A stretch of DNA of 64,000 nucleotides from Alviniconcha marisindica (GCA_018857735.1 JABMCL010002815.1:1473501-1537500); one strand, 5' to 3'; positions 49,985 to 62,600 are shown, counted from the stretch's first letter. Numbers and translations: made by a program. Notes: generated from the letters alone by a model not told the origin.

Positions 49985-50695
49985 CTTTCATGTGCTTGGA
50001 TCTACCGAGTTATCCCACTCAGATTTGTTAACCTTTCGTGTGTTTGGATCTACCGAGTTATCCCACTCAGATTTGTTAACCTTTCATGTGTTGGATCTAC
50101 CGAGTTATCCCACTCAGATTTTGTTAACCTTTCATGTGTTGGATCTACCGAGTTATCCCACTCAGATTTTTTAACCTTTCATGTGTTTGGATCTACCGAG
50201 TTATCCCACTCAGATTTGTTAACCTTTCGTGTGTTTGGATCTACCGAGTTATCCCACTCAGATTTGTTAACCTTTCGTGTGTCTGGATCTACCGAGTTAT
50301 CCCACTCAGATTTGTTAACCTTTCGTGTGTCTGGATCTACCGAGTTATCCCACTCAGATTTGTTAACCTTTCGTGTGTTCTGGATCTACCGAGTTATCCC
50401 ACTCAGATTTGTTAACCTTTCGTGTGTCTGGATCTACCGAGTTATCCCACTCAGATTTGTTAACCTTTCGTGTGTCTGGATCTACCGAGTTATCCCACTC
50501 AGATTTGTTAACCTTTCGTGTGTCTGGATCTACCGAGTTATCCCACTCAGATTTGTTAACCTTTCGTGTGTCTGGATCTACCGAGTTATCCCACTCAGAT
50601 TTGTTAACCTTTCGTGTGTCTGGATCTACCGAGTTATCCCACTCAGATTTGTTAACCTTTCGTGTGTTTGGATCTACCGAGTTACCTCACTCAGC
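49985..50695 (+). repeat. 48-bp tandem array, PUM3 3' flank
   Basis: About 15 copies of TTAACCTTTCGTGTGTCTGG plus ATCTACCGAGTTATCCCACT. The first few units vary (TTTCATGTGC), then copies become almost identical, a sign of recent expansion or homogenisation. Because 48 is divisible by three, all plus frames stay open (FVNLSCVWIYRVIPLR, ELSHSDLLTFR); these are not genes. Confidence 0.96.
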
Positions 50696-50906
50696 TACTC
50701 TGTGTCTGCTGTACTCGGCTATGGCAAAGTAGCCTGTAGCCTTAAAAACTGACAGCCACTTTCTCTTGATGCATGGAAGGGGAAGATGGCCATTTTGTGA
50801 CAGTGCACAACAAGCAAGGGAAGATAACTGTCCATCCTCCGTCAGTGCGTGGCGGGAAGGGGTCTTGAGCCCACGTGTCCAAGGAAAACAATTCAAATAT
50901 GATGAA

Positions 50907-50912
50907 TAATAA
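50907..50912 (+). terminator. Candidate poly(A) signal
   Basis: AATAAA in ATGAATAATAAAGATTGATT, the first clean signal beyond the PUM3 stop. If used, the 48-bp array would be part of the PUM3 3' UTR. It may instead belong to a repeat tail. Confidence 0.3.
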
Positions 50913-52301
50913 AGATTGATTTGATTTGATAGACAATGGCCTGTTCTCCATCAGCTCGTGAAAGAAAAGGGAGCTGGGATCGGCCGTGGCGTAACCACCT
51001 ACGTCAGAGATGCGATGAAAGGCAGGCCGGTAGTTGCTGCTTGGAGTGTGGGCCCGGTGTGATGCGGAAATGAGCAACTGAACTTGGCTGGAATGCTTAA
51101 TGGAAACAAAGAATAAGACTTTTTTTTTTTCTTTTTTTTTAACCGCTTCAGAATTGTGACTGCATATGGTGTGCACCCCTTCCCCCCCCTTCCCCTCCCC
51201 CACCACTCTTCCCCTTTCAGACCTCAGAAGTGCTTCCCCTCATTTCTGGTGTGGATGTTTGAATGGAAGGGCATGTGAGTTTGGATGGGCATTCAGATTG
51301 TGGCAATGAGATTTCGTTTTTCATCATGCATAAATTATCAGACTTCAAGTGTGGTGAAAAGAGTGTTGCGAACGTGAAGGATGTGGTTCATGGTACACGT
51401 TTGGAATGCTTCAGTCCCAAATTTCTTTGCATTCTCAGTTACGGTTGTGGAATGTTCAAGGTGTTTCCATCGGTTAAATAATTGTGGAAATTGCTTGTTA
51501 GAGAATATGCTGGCCTTTCACATTGTGCAACCAGTTTTAAAATTTGAAGCATGTTTTTGGCTGAATTTATGTCCACCGAGAAAACAGGTATGACCATGGA
51601 ATATTAATCTGGAAACCAACCATGGAAATGCATACAAAAGTGAACATGTGTTTTTACCACAGGGCCGTCCCTAATAAGCCATACGGTTACTGTGGACATT
51701 AAGCACTATGTTTACTTACTTACCACAGGAAAAAGGATGTGACTGGTAAGAACCAGGCATCAGTAAAGTGTTCATTTGTATTAATTGGAGAAAACAAATT
51801 TGCTTTTTTATATTTTTTTAAAAAGAAATCTGTATTTTTTAGATGAAGCGTAGAAGATAAAAAAAATATAGTACATAAGAATCTGTTGCAAAAATGGTTT
51901 AGACCATTACCCAGATTTGTTAAGCACTCAAGTTCAACCTTTTACTTCAGGGAACACAAACATCTTGTTGCATACTTTTGCCTAAAAGCTCAACAGTCAG
52001 TCATTTTACAATAACATATTCTTACTGCCATTGTTGTCTGAACTATGGCCAACGAGTTAACAAAAAAAAAAAAAAAAAAATAGACCAGAAAAGAAAGAAA
52101 AAGTCCTCAAAAAAACCACCATCAGATCTGTGGTGCGTGGCGTTTCTAACACACTTATATTATACAGCGGAATTCACTTGTAACAAACTCATTAAAGACT
52201 ACATTCTACATCGTCAGAACTCAGGAGCTGGGGCAAGTTGAGGTGGACGTCCTGGACTCAATCAATCAATGTTTTATTTTATGTCTGTTCACATCGAGGT
52301 G

Positions 52302-52359
<58 letters not shown>

Positions 52360-52880
52360 CACACACACAAGTTTTATACTAGCTTACCTGCAAGACTATG
52401 AGCAATCGGTTTAACAACAGAACTGATAACATCAGTATTATACAAGATATCTCTTTTGCGTTGTTGCAAAGCATTAAAGCCATATCCATTTCTCTGAAAC
52501 GACTCTGTGGTAATAGGACATTCTAGTTGTACGTGTGTACCAGAGAGGATATTTTTACAAACGCGTGTCACATTCTGTGAACATTTAGTGTTCCATGTAT
52601 TCAGATTATGCCCAGGGCTCCCTGCCCCTAATGGTCCGTACAGTCTCTGTGGACACAAGGTGGAAGTTCAGACTACATCCAGACTATGCAGGGTTGCCTG
52701 CAATATTTTAATTCTTTTAGTACAAAATTATGTTCCATGGAGGCAGTTCTGATGGTCCCAGCAGCTCGATCAGGCAGGACTTGTAATGTATTGATGAGAG
52801 CTGCTTTGGAGATGCAGTGGGAAGTGTATTATGTAAGGGTATTTCATAAGGGCAACACCGTATGATATAAAACGATGTCA
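50913..52880. other. Gene-poor DNA with SINE-A tail fragments and a CA microsatellite
   Basis: No credible exon. SINE-A-type 3' tails occur at about 51662-51720 (GTCCCTAATAAGCCATACGG, GTTTACTTACTTACC) and 52610-52660. A 20-base A run is at about 52061-52080 and a (CA)n run at 52303-52369. Confidence 0.6.
52303..52369. repeat. (CA)n microsatellite
   Basis: About 33 CA units with a single CG interruption. Confidence 0.95.
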
Positions 52881-52899
52881 ACTTCAGCCTTGTGTATCT

Positions 52900-53875
52900 T
52901 TGTGTGGCAGTCTGGCTCTGTGTGTGTGTGTGTGTGTGTGTAATGTGCCTGCGTGTATGTGTATGTGTGCGTGTAGTTCTGTGTGCCTGCCTGTATGTGT
53001 GTGCGTGTAGTTCAGTGTGCCAGCCTGTAATGTGTGCGTGTAGCTCTGTGTGCCTGCCTGTATGTGTGTGTGTGTGCGTGTAGCTCTGTGTGCTTATATG
53101 TGTGTGTGTGTGTGTGTGTGTGCATGTAGCTCTGTGTGCCTGCCTGTATGTGTGCGTGTAGCTCTGTGTGCCTGCCTGTATGTGTGTGTTCATGTAGCTC
53201 TGTGTGCCTGTATGTGTGTGTGTGTGCATGTAGCTCTGTGTGCCTGCCTGTATGTGTGTGCATGCGTGTAGTTCTGTGTGCCTGCCTGTATGTGTGTGTT
53301 CATGTAGCTCTGTGTGCCTGTATGTGTGTGTGTGTCATGTAGCTCTGTGTGCCTCGTATGTGTGTGTAGTGTGCCGCCGATGTTAGCTTTCTGTGTGCCT
53401 GCCTGTATGTGTATGTGTGCATGTAGCTCTGTGTGCCTGCCTGCATGTGTGTGTAGCTCTGTGTGCTTGTATATGTGTGTGTGTGCATGTAGCTCTGTGT
53501 GCCTGCCTGTATGTATGTAGCTCTGTGTGCCTGCCTGCATGTGTGTGTGTAGCTCTGTGTGCCTGCCTGTATGTGTGTGCATGTAGCTCTGTGTGCCTGC
53601 CTGTATGTGTGCATGTAGATCTGTGTGCCTGCCTACAGGTGTCTGTGTGCATGCAGATCTGTGTGCCTGCCCACAGGTGTCTGTGTGCATGCAGATCTGT
53701 GTGCCTGCCTACAGGTGTCTGTGTGCATGTAGATATGTGTGCCTGCCTGCAGGTGTCTGTGTGCATGTAGATCTGTGTGCCTGCCTGCAGGTGTCTGTGT
53801 GCATGCAGATCTGTGTGCCTGCCTGCAGGTGTCTGTGTGCATGCTAGATCTGTGTGCCTGCCTGTATGTGTGTGT
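52900..53875 (+). repeat. GT-rich minisatellite of two related unit families
   Basis: The first half is made of ~34-44-bp units with TGTAGCTCTGTGTGCCTGCC. From about 53600 it switches to ~38-bp units with GTGCCTGCCTGCAGGTGTCTG and GTGCATGCAGATC, about seven copies. It yields long His/Thr-rich and Cys/Val-rich frames on both strands, which are not genes. Confidence 0.94.
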
Positions 53876-54904
53876 TGAGAGATGGCAAGAACAGCTGAGT
53901 GTGGTAACAAACATAAAACATAATTTTAATCAATGCATAAATGCTAATTTTATTTACATGTACACGTAGCAAAACCAAAACATTAACCAGTGTGGTACGT
54001 GTGCAGTCTCCACAACACGTAAAACTCTTCCCAAACTGGTTGAGATGGGGAGAAAAACACAGCTTAAAAAGGAGACCATTATCAAATCAGTTGTTACACT
54101 CCAGTCCACGCCTGTCGTGTTGTAACACAACACTACGTACAAAAGACAGGCAAAAGGCAAAATCAGAATATGCACATCAATTTCTTAGTAAAGGAAATGC
54201 ACTGCAATGATATCACTGTTTTAACATGCACGCACCCTTTCGCAGCAAAGAGCTTCATTGCGACGATATCACTGTTTTGATCATGTATAAACTCTTTCGC
54301 AGCAAAGATCAAGCCAGTGTAAATAACGCTTGGCAAATGCAAGGCCGGAAAATGAACACCGTATCACATTTTCATTTAAAGGAACTAGCCTTACTCAAAA
54401 CAAGTTATCAGGAAGAGTGGAAGAGATCCCCCCCCCCCCCCCCCCCAAATTATAGGATTTTGTTTTAAAATGCTCCCTTGATTTTATATTAAGACCTACA
54501 AGAGCTAAATATAATGCCTAAGCAATTGCTTTTTTTTTCTTTTTCTTTTTGACCTAACATTTATTTTATATGAAATTATTTTTAAACTAAAGCTAGTTTC
54601 CCCAGCAATGGATTGCCTAAACAATGAATTATGTGCTCATTTTTGTTGTTGACAATTAGATCTAAAATTGATTTTTATATGAAATTAGTTTCCAAAGCTA
54701 GTTTCAATAAAGTTGGATATCAGGACTGGCAGCACACAACAAGGTTCCCCACATGTCTGTGTTGCAGGTGCTGCCTCTTTCATGTCCGGCACAAGAGGTC
54801 TGCGCATGCGTTGCCACGGAAACATGACCCAATTGAGCTGCAGGAAGCCATTATAAGGCTAGCTGTGACTCTTCACAGTGTTTTGTTTGTTTGTTGTTGT
54901 TGTT
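53876..54904. other. AT-rich stretch without genes
   Basis: No coding exon recognised. GATATCACTGTTTT and CTTTCGCAGCAAAGA occur twice within 54208-54308, a ~65-bp tandem duplication. A C run of about 18 lies at 54429-54446. GCTAGTTTCC with neighbouring TTTTATATGAAATTA also occurs twice (54565-54700). Confidence 0.5.
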
Positions 54905-55175
54905 AAACCCTGCTAGCTTTGGCTCTCTTTTCTCTTCAAAAAGTGGGGTCTGTGGACATTGTCTTGTTTGTGACTTTGTCCCTCACAATTAATGAAACAT
55001 TAAATGGCTCTTGCCGCTGCCCATCTTAATGCAGGAGTCGTTCTGGTGGTGACAGTGTAGCGATAGGTATATAATCTCCCTCTTCCCCCCACCTCCATAC
55101 CCCCTTCCCCCCGTCTCCCCGTCCCTAATGAGCCTTGTGGTTTCTGTGAATATTAAGCACCTTGTTTACTTACTT
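54905..55175 (+). mobile_element. SINE-A copy lacking the tRNA-like head
   Basis: Starts at GGCTCTCTTTTCTCTTC, the position just past the tRNA-like head of the full-length copy, and continues to TTAAGCACCTTGTTTACTTACTT. The C-rich tract has an extra CCCCGTCT segment. Confidence 0.9.
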
Positions 55176-55184
55176 TAACCCTGC

Positions 55185-55860
55185 TAGTTGAAACCAGCTG
55201 AAGAGGACTTCTAAATTGGGCATAATTTAAAACACAAATCCTTGATTGAACCCCGCTGGTTGAATACTTGAAACCAACATCAGAGGACTTGTAAATTGGG
55301 CATAATTTAAAACACAAATCCTTGATTGAACCCCGCTGGTTGAATACTTGAAACCAACATCAGAGGACTTGTAAACTGAGCATAACTTAAAACCTCCTTG
55401 TGAACCCGCTGGTGAATACTTGACACCAAATCGAGGACTTGATGGGCATTTTAACCCCTTGTTGACCCCGCTGGGTGGATCTTGAACCAAATCGAGGCTT
55501 GTAAATTGGGCTAACTTTAAAACCATCCTGATGAACCCCGCTGGTTGACCCAAACCCATCGAGGCTGTAACCTGAGCTAACTTAAACTTGTGCCGAACCC
55601 GATTGACACAAACTAAGCTTAAGAGGCTTGAAATAAACTGGCCATTTAAAACAAAATCCTCGACTCGAACCCCGCTGGTTCAAACCAACGTTAGAGGATT
55701 GTAAACTGAGGGCATTTAAAACAAATCCTCGCTGCCCCCTAGTTGAAACCACTAAAGAGCTTGTAAACGGCATTTAAAACAAAAATCCCTGCTACTTCAG
55801 AAAAAGAGGACTTGTAAACCTGTTTTTTACCAAAAACCTGATTTAAGTTTTTATTTACCT
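55185..55860 (+). repeat. ~79-bp tandem array with eroding copies
   Basis: The first units are near identical (GAACCCCGCTGGTTGAATAC, CAGAGGACTTGTAAATTGGG, TTTAAAACACAAATCC). From about 55385 the copies lose bases progressively and irregularly, while the word order is kept. About nine units in total. Confidence 0.88.
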
Positions 55861-55977
55861 CTTCTTGCTGAAAACCCGCTGAACTTTCTTTGGGGACACA
55901 GCAACGTTCAGAAAGCGCTCCTTTACCTGAGAGTAGTCAGAATTGAGGTGGGACTATCGCGGGTGGAGCTCTCTCGG

Positions 55978-56033
55978 GGTGGGGGGGGCCGGGGGGGGGG
56001 GGGGGGGGGGGGGTTGGGGTGGGGGGGGGGGGT

Positions 56034-56082
<49 letters not shown>

Positions 56083-56106
56083 GGGGGGGGGGGGGGGGGG
56101 GGGGGT
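55978..56106 (+). repeat. Very long G-rich tract
   Basis: About 130 bp that is almost only G with isolated T and CC, followed by further G-rich DNA to 56215. It has strong G-quadruplex potential. It is also the sort of sequence where read consensus fails, so its length may be wrong. Confidence 0.9.
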
Positions 56107-56700
56107 TTAAAAAGTGGGTGTTGGGGTTTCATGGAGAGGGGGGAGAAGGGGGGGTGCAGGTTTAGTCTGGGTGGGGGTTCCGGGGGGAGACTTGGGGGGG
56201 GGGGGGGGACGGGGAAAGATGGTTTCAAAGCTGTTCTTTAGTTGGGTGTCCTGGAGGAGCCAACTTCGAAAGGGTGGTCTAAACCATGTGTGTCATGATC
56301 GTCTGGGGTTTCCATGGAAACATGAAATCATTCACAAAGGTGGTCTCAGCACCAATCTTTAGTCTGGGGTCTCATGGAACAGCGACATCGAAAGTGGTCT
56401 CAAACCCATCTTAGTCTGGGGGTTTCCACGGAAACAGGGAAGGGTGACACAGGTCAGGGGTTGGGCCCTGATTTGACAGGGGCCCGTTCCATGGCATGGA
56501 ACGTTCGAAAGTGGTCTCACACCTCTTTTGTCTGCTTCCATGGAACGGAGGGTGCGGTAGGGGGTTGGGCCTGTTGTAGGGGACCCGTTTCCGGGAAACA
56601 CTAAGGAACTTCGAAAGGGTGCCGGTTTCTGGAATAAACGGTAAGGGGGGGGGGGGGGGGGGGGGGGGGCAAAAATTCATAAAATAAAAAAGTGGTGGTT
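56107..56700 (+). repeat. Diverged repeat with GGTTTCCATGGAAAC core
   Basis: About five irregular units containing TTTAGTCTGGG, GGTTTCCATGGAAAC and TTCGAAAGTGGTCTCA. The core is palindromic. A G run of about 25 lies at 56645-56669. Unit lengths are ragged, as in the neighbouring eroded array. Confidence 0.75.
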
Positions 56701-57304
56701 TCAAACAGGGTCAGATTTACAGAAAATGTACATGATTGCCTTAAAAACAACAAGTGTCTTAAGGGCTCAACCTGGGGGTGTTGCCATAGCAAAACCTAAA
56801 AACACAAAGTGATGACTACGTTAAAAATTCGACCCACGTTTTGATCAGTATGTCGCACAACAAACAAACAAAAATCACCAACTGGGGAAATGTGACTCGG
56901 AATGGATGAAGACAAAACAAATGACGTACAGGCATGGCCAATCTGGCAGCAGGCTGAGCACCTAAGGCACCACATGATCACCTCATGCTTATGTTTTATG
57001 CCACAAATACTACAACACAGTGGCAGAATAGTCAACTAGATGATTTTGATTATTCATGGAAAGGGGAAGGAGGAGCATAATAAAATTAATTACTATGCAC
57101 TTGTTTGTGACTTACCTTGATTAAGCCTGAGGTTCTTATTACAATTTACATGTACACACCAAAACAACAGATAACATTCAAATGGGTACAACATCAGAAA
57201 GAAACTGAACACAACAGAGTACACTGAGAAAAGCATATTGCAGAATATTCCAAGAACTGAAAGCAAAAAACAAAAACAAACCATTTGCCTGATTTGTTTG
57301 ATTT

Positions 57305-57640
57305 TTTTTTGCACCTCGTCGTCCCTTACGGGAAATTTGAGTTGCTTCACCTGGGTAAGGCACAGTAGTTGCAAGAGCAGCGCCACCCGTTCCTATCGGT
57401 GTGTGCAGTATTTTTGTGCGTCCAAACAATGGTGTGGCTGCCGCTGCTTGGGATTTTCAATGTGCGAACAGATGTCGATGCATGCGATTGCACACGGGGG
57501 CTGTACGGACACCGTAAGGGAGTCTGCACTGGAAGTCCACTCTGGGAGAAAAATCCCTTGTCACGCCAGGGACTTGAACCTGCGTCAGTTCTGCGCGGTT
57601 GTCGAAGCCCCATCCCTGCAGGCTTTTAACAGCAGGCTGG
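57305..57640 (-). mobile_element. SINE-C copy 2, minus strand
   Basis: Contains CACCTGGGTAAGGC, GCAAGAGCAGCGCCACCCG, GGGGGCTGTACGG and GGGAGAAAAATCCCTTG, then a degraded box B-like region near GGGACTTGAACC (57570). Confidence 0.85.
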
Positions 57641-57935
57641 AATCCATTTGGCAAAACAAAAAAAATCTTCACTGAGTTAATTGTCCCCCCCCCCCCCCCC
57701 CCCCCCCCATACAATGACCTCAGAGTTAAAAGTTATGATAGAATAGCTTAACCTGGCAAAAAATAAATAAAGGCTTTTAGCCTAAGTAAATCTGATTACA
57801 ATATCATACCACATCAAACCTTGAACATGTGAATTGCTGTAAATTCAATAGCTTCAGGGGGCGCTGCCCCCGGCCCCCTACCAGACGGCCTTCGCCTGGT
57901 CCCCTGGCATTCATTTTCCTTGAAAGCCATTTTTA

Positions 57936-58150
57936 GCCAGTACCATGCCTGGAACTTTAACCCCTCTTCTTTTTTTAGCCAGTACCATGCCTGGAACTTT
58001 AACCCCTCTTCTTTTTTTAGCCAGTACCATGCCTGGAACTTTAACCCCTCTTCTTTTTTTAGCCAGTACCATGCCTGGAAATTTAACCCCTCTTCTTCTT
58101 TTTTTAGCCAGTACCATGCCTGGAACTTTAACCCCTCTTCTTTTTTTCTT
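57936..58150 (+). repeat. 42-bp tandem array
   Basis: Five copies of AGCCAGTACCATGCCTGG plus AACTTTAACCCCTCTTC and a T run. A following ~30-bp element (CTTCCCCATCAGTTCTTTCAAGATCG) is present three times at 58210-58298. Confidence 0.95.
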
Positions 58151-58410
58151 ATTTTTTTAAACTGTAAAATGCTACGTCGATCATACAAGATGCCTATTTC
58201 TGTCCATCATACTTCCCCGTCAGTTCTTTCAAGATTGTTACTTCCCCATCAGTTCTTTCAAGATCGTTACTTCCCCATCAGTTCTTTCAAGATCGTTTAA
58301 AAAAAAACCTTTTTCACAAACCCTTTCCTCAGTTCCATTTCTCCTGAGGCGTATGTGTGCGCATGCATCTACGCATGTACATTCAGATCTTTGTTGTCTA
58401 AATGCCATAC

Positions 58411-58839
58411 CTGTCAACCCATACAGTTTACTGGTATAAAATACAGTTTTTTTCATTATTTTGGGGGGATACGGCCATATTGGAAAATGGACACAGGGAA
58501 ACACAGTTTTCATGAGATTTTGTTGTTGTTTTTTAAACTGAGAGAAAAAAAGACTGAAAAAACGTCGAACAAGCAGCTGACACATGCCATCGCCAAATGC
58601 GCACTGACTGGCCTAGTGCAACAGGCTAAGAACTCTCGTTGGAAGTGAGATTTAAAGTCGTGCATGCATATTTAGCACAACATTGCTTCTTCCTTCCACT
58701 GCCACACGTGTCGGTTGGAATTCAAAATGCCGCTGCCACAGGCAAAAAAAAGAAAAAAAAAAGAAGACCCTGGCCTGCACAAGGGAAATACAGGTTCACA
58801 AACTGTGGACTAAGGTTTACTCCCAAAAGGGGTTGACAG
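58411..58839 (+). mobile_element. MITE-C copy 2 (CTGTCAACCC inverted repeats)
   Basis: Same ends and body as 25429-25837, with small insertions such as an A-rich tract at 58745-58765. It matches along the full length, which fixes the element borders. Confidence 0.9.
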
Positions 58840-60520
58840 CTATGAAGTGTATGTATGTGCAAAGAAATGGTAAGCACTGAGGGCCATTGTGGGTCTGGCA
58901 TGTCAAACACCCATTAAGCGCTGGGGGGCATGAGATGTGTAGAAACACCTCAAAAATATGCCCAGTAGTTCTTACCGAGCAGATTAACCCCTTCACTGCC
59001 ACAGCCTGTCAAATTTCTGGGCTCAAAAGTGCACACGTACACCCCTCCAAACTGTGTATTTGATGGTCCCGTAACAAATCTACTTTCAATGCTCTGCGTT
59101 TTGATAGAAATCTTTTCATGTGCTCATGCGAAGGGGGCAAAAGAGCCTTAATGGCTTTAAATTTGGCATTTTTATTGGTCGTTTTCTGAGTGACAGCTCG
59201 GCAAGCATGGCAGTGAAAGGGTTAATAATGGTAAGCAAGGACAGAACTTACGGGACAAAAAATTATGCATTTTTTCAGCTGGATAGCAGAGAAACTGACA
59301 AGAGGTCACGGTCATTATTTTTACGCACCAACTCGCACACAGACCACTCAACAGTGACATCAACAGACAGTTCAGTATTTGCCGTTGTCAACACACTCGG
59401 CTGTTTGAGAAAAAACGTACTGACAGCGTACACTATCTTGGTTTCGTCGCATATAAACAAGGAATTTTCAAGACATGCATTTTTGTATCACAGAACAAGA
59501 TTTGTTCATTAATAACAACAACGATGCATAAAACTGTGGATGTCATTATATATATTTTTTCATCCTTAAAAATATCTGTCGGTCTGAGCCTCTCCCCCCA
59601 CTTGCCCCCCCCCATTCCCCCCCCCCCCCCCCCACACACACACAATTAAATAACTTGACATACATGAAAGACTTCAAAATGTGCAATATTTATCAAAATT
59701 CAGGAACATGGGCTTAATTTGTTTAACTTTTCAAAGTTGGGTGGGGTGGGTGGGGGGAAGGGGGAAAAAAAGGGATACTCTCCGATCAGAAAGGTAAGAG
59801 AGAGATGATTCTTCCAATTCTAGCAAACTGCACCTTGGGAAGGTGCCGTGGATCATTCTTCATTAGCCAGGTCACGGCGGGTCAAGAGATTAGAAGCCCG
59901 GCTGGGGTACACACGACTGGTGACAGACGGTACAGCATAAGAAAAAAACCCGACCTCTGTGCTGACAGCGACTTAAAGCTTGCCGGCACATCTCTGTTAT
60001 CAGCTTTTCAGTTTCAAAAGAAGTGTGTTAACAATGATTATTTCTCGGCAGGAGACCAAACCACATCTGACAACCTCACGGCACTCACAAGGAACAACAC
60101 CGCGCTGTGGGGCACTGGTCACAGCCTAAGAGCACACATCCTCTGCAGCACATGCCAAGCAGCAACTACTTTCTGCACTTCCTGACTGTTCTTCCTCTGT
60201 CAGGCGTTCAAGCCTTTTTTGCTACTCTGATTACGCGGGATCTGTGCGTTTCCATGCCGCCGGCAGTAGTTAGGCCTTCTCTTATCAAAAGGAGGGCATG
60301 GGATCTTTAGCATGCGCGGCAAACCTTAGTGTGTGCTATGCACAAGAAGGCAAGACAGGTGCTGACAAGTCAATGTTCACTCAGCAGATCTGAAATATGG
60401 TCCTTCACCTTGTCTCGTCCTTGGCCGCATGATTCACAAGGAGAAACATGACTGGCCACTGTCTTTTTTTGTGGGGGGGGGGTCCAACTTTCTATCCTCC
60501 TTAATCTCGTCTTTTCTTTT
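58840..60520. other. Gene-poor DNA
   Basis: No convincing exon. C-rich and G-rich runs lie at about 59592-59632 and 59738-59764. The remainder looks like single-copy non-coding sequence. Confidence 0.5.
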
Positions 60521-60524
60521 TAGG

Positions 60525-60860
60525 TATTTCTTTGTCCCTTGGGTGAAATTCAGGTCGCCTTACCTGCATAAGGCACAGCAACCGCAAAAGCAGCGCTAGC
60601 CATTCCCATCAGTGCGCGCAGTTATTTCCGTGTGTCCAAACAACGTTAGGGCTGCCAGCACTTGTGATTTTTAACGTGTGCGCAGATGTTGACGCACGCG
60701 ACTGTACACAGGGCTCTACAGACACTGTCGGAGAGCCTGCACGGGAAGCTGACCCTGGGAGAAAAATCCCTTGCCGCACCTGGATCTCAAACCTAGGTCA
60801 GCAACTGCACCTGTCTTTTCAGTCAAACGCTACGTCAGCTGAGCTATTCCCATGCCAGGT
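60525..60860 (-). mobile_element. SINE-C copy 3 with tRNA-like head, minus strand
   Basis: The most complete SINE-C. On the minus strand box A TAGCTCAGCTG is at 60846-60836 and a box B GGTTTGAGATCC at 60793-60782, followed by the shared body (GGGATTTTTCTCCC, AGCGCTGCTTTTGC). The tail is near 60530. Confidence 0.9.
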
Positions 60861-60966
60861 GTGCTGTTTGTTATCTGATACCAGGCACGCTGCAGTCCGG
60901 AGTGTGCTCAGAGGTGGCGACTACTGTTACTGAAACCACTTTACCAATGGCCTCGCAAGACCGGTA

Positions 60967-60967
<1 letters not shown>

Positions 60968-61030
<63 letters not shown>
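60968..61030. repeat. (AT)n microsatellite
   Basis: About 31 uninterrupted AT units, followed by TC and TA runs near 61150-61195. Confidence 0.95.
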
Positions 61031-61033
<3 letters not shown>

Positions 61034-61354
61034 AATGCACGAACAATTACACACATACTCTTTCATCTTGGCAGTAGCATGTACTGCACATTTTCCTTTG
61101 AAGAACATTTCCGCAGGAACTTTATATATACATATGTATTACATACAGTGTCTCTTTCTTTCTCTCTCTCTCTCTCTCTCACTATATATATATATAATGT
61201 TTTTTGACAATGTAGAAAGAACAAGCACATATTCTTTCGTGTTGACAATAACAGGCAATATACAGTTTCCTTTGAACAGATTTTGTCTTACTGCTATTCT
61301 CTAACTGTAAATATTAATTCAGAAACAACGGGTAATCACGCTTGCGTGCACATG

Positions 61355-62115
61355 AACACATGCACACACACACACACACACACACATACACACAGATCTT
61401 ACAAGCAAACATACACACACACAGATCTTATATATACACACAGATACACATGCATGCACACACAAATACACAGACAGACACACACACATACACACACGCA
61501 CACAAACGTGCAAAAAAAAATGAACAAGAAAAAAGTGCCTATACAAAATTGCTAATCGCAGAGCAGAAACTCTGAAGCAACTTTTGAACAAGCAACCTGG
61601 AATAAACATCGCAAAAACTTGCGATGACAGTCACTCTAAAAGGCTCAGCACCTCCGGATTTAATTCTGCTAGGCTTATTCTAATATCACAGCAACGCCAG
61701 TTAAAACCAACTAAAGTTCAGAATAAAAATACCCCCCACCCCCACGTCCATTTTTTAAATAATGCACGCTGCCGCAGAGAAATCTGGAATTCAGTCTGAA
61801 AACTTGTGACAGCACATCTCCTGTGTTGTTTGCAGTGTTTTATGTACCCATCATAGCATAGCCTGTTGAAACAGTCATACATGTTCACAGCCTTTGTTTG
61901 TAGTTTTTTTGTTTGTTTTTTACTGGCGAGTCGATTTTCATAGTTCTTTAGTGACTATCAGCAGTCATTTGCTCATTTTAAACACATAAACACACACATG
62001 CACCCACGCATGCACACATGCGCGTGAACACACACACACACACACATCCACACACACAAACATAAACACACACACACACTCACACAAACATTAACACACA
62101 CAAACACACGCACAC
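61355..62115. repeat. CA-rich simple-sequence clusters
   Basis: CA-rich blocks at 61361-61505 and 61985-62115, separated by about 480 bp without a recognisable gene. Confidence 0.85.
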
Positions 62116-62219
62116 CCTTCAAATACTACCAGATGATGGGCAGCAAATGCTCAGGCGTATTACTTGTAAGTACAGTAGGCATTAAGCACAGCCCTGCTTC
62201 ACGATCACAGTCCGCACAC

Positions 62220-62600
62220 TGCGCTGAGAACAAAATGACAAGCAAAGACCACAATTTAAAACAATAACAATCACCACACTGAGACCCAGAGACGAACATT
62301 CACTGCTAACAAAATGACAAGCAAAGACCACAATTTAAAAAACAACAACAATCATCACACTGGGACCCAGAGACGAACATTCACCGCTAACAAAATGACA
62401 AGCAAAGACCACAGTTTAAAAAAAACAAAAACAATCATCACACTGAGACCCAGAGACGAACATTCACCGCTAACAAAATGACAAGCAAAGACCACAGTTT
62501 AAAAAACCCAAAAACAATCATCACACTGAGACCCAGAGACAAACATTCACCGCTAACAAAATGACAAGCAAAGACCACAGTTTTAAAAAAAACAGCAATC
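62220..62600 (+). repeat. ~79-bp tandem array
   Basis: About five copies of AACAAAATGACAAGCAAAGACC, CACACTGAGACCCAGAGACG and AACATTCACCGC. The array lies in the likely 3' UTR or flank of the minus-strand gene at 63191-63486. Confidence 0.94.

Noticed and set aside
50134..50752. Repeat protein frames with IYRVIPLR and ELSHSDLLTFR units
   Set aside because: Produced by a 48-bp tandem array whose length is divisible by three; near-identical DNA, no start context and no third-position bias.
52717..53969. His/Thr-rich and Cys/Val-rich frames on both strands
   Set aside because: These are translations of GT/CA-rich minisatellite units.
55923..56241. Poly-Pro or poly-Gly protein
   Set aside because: Translation of a G-rich tract of doubtful length; no codon structure.
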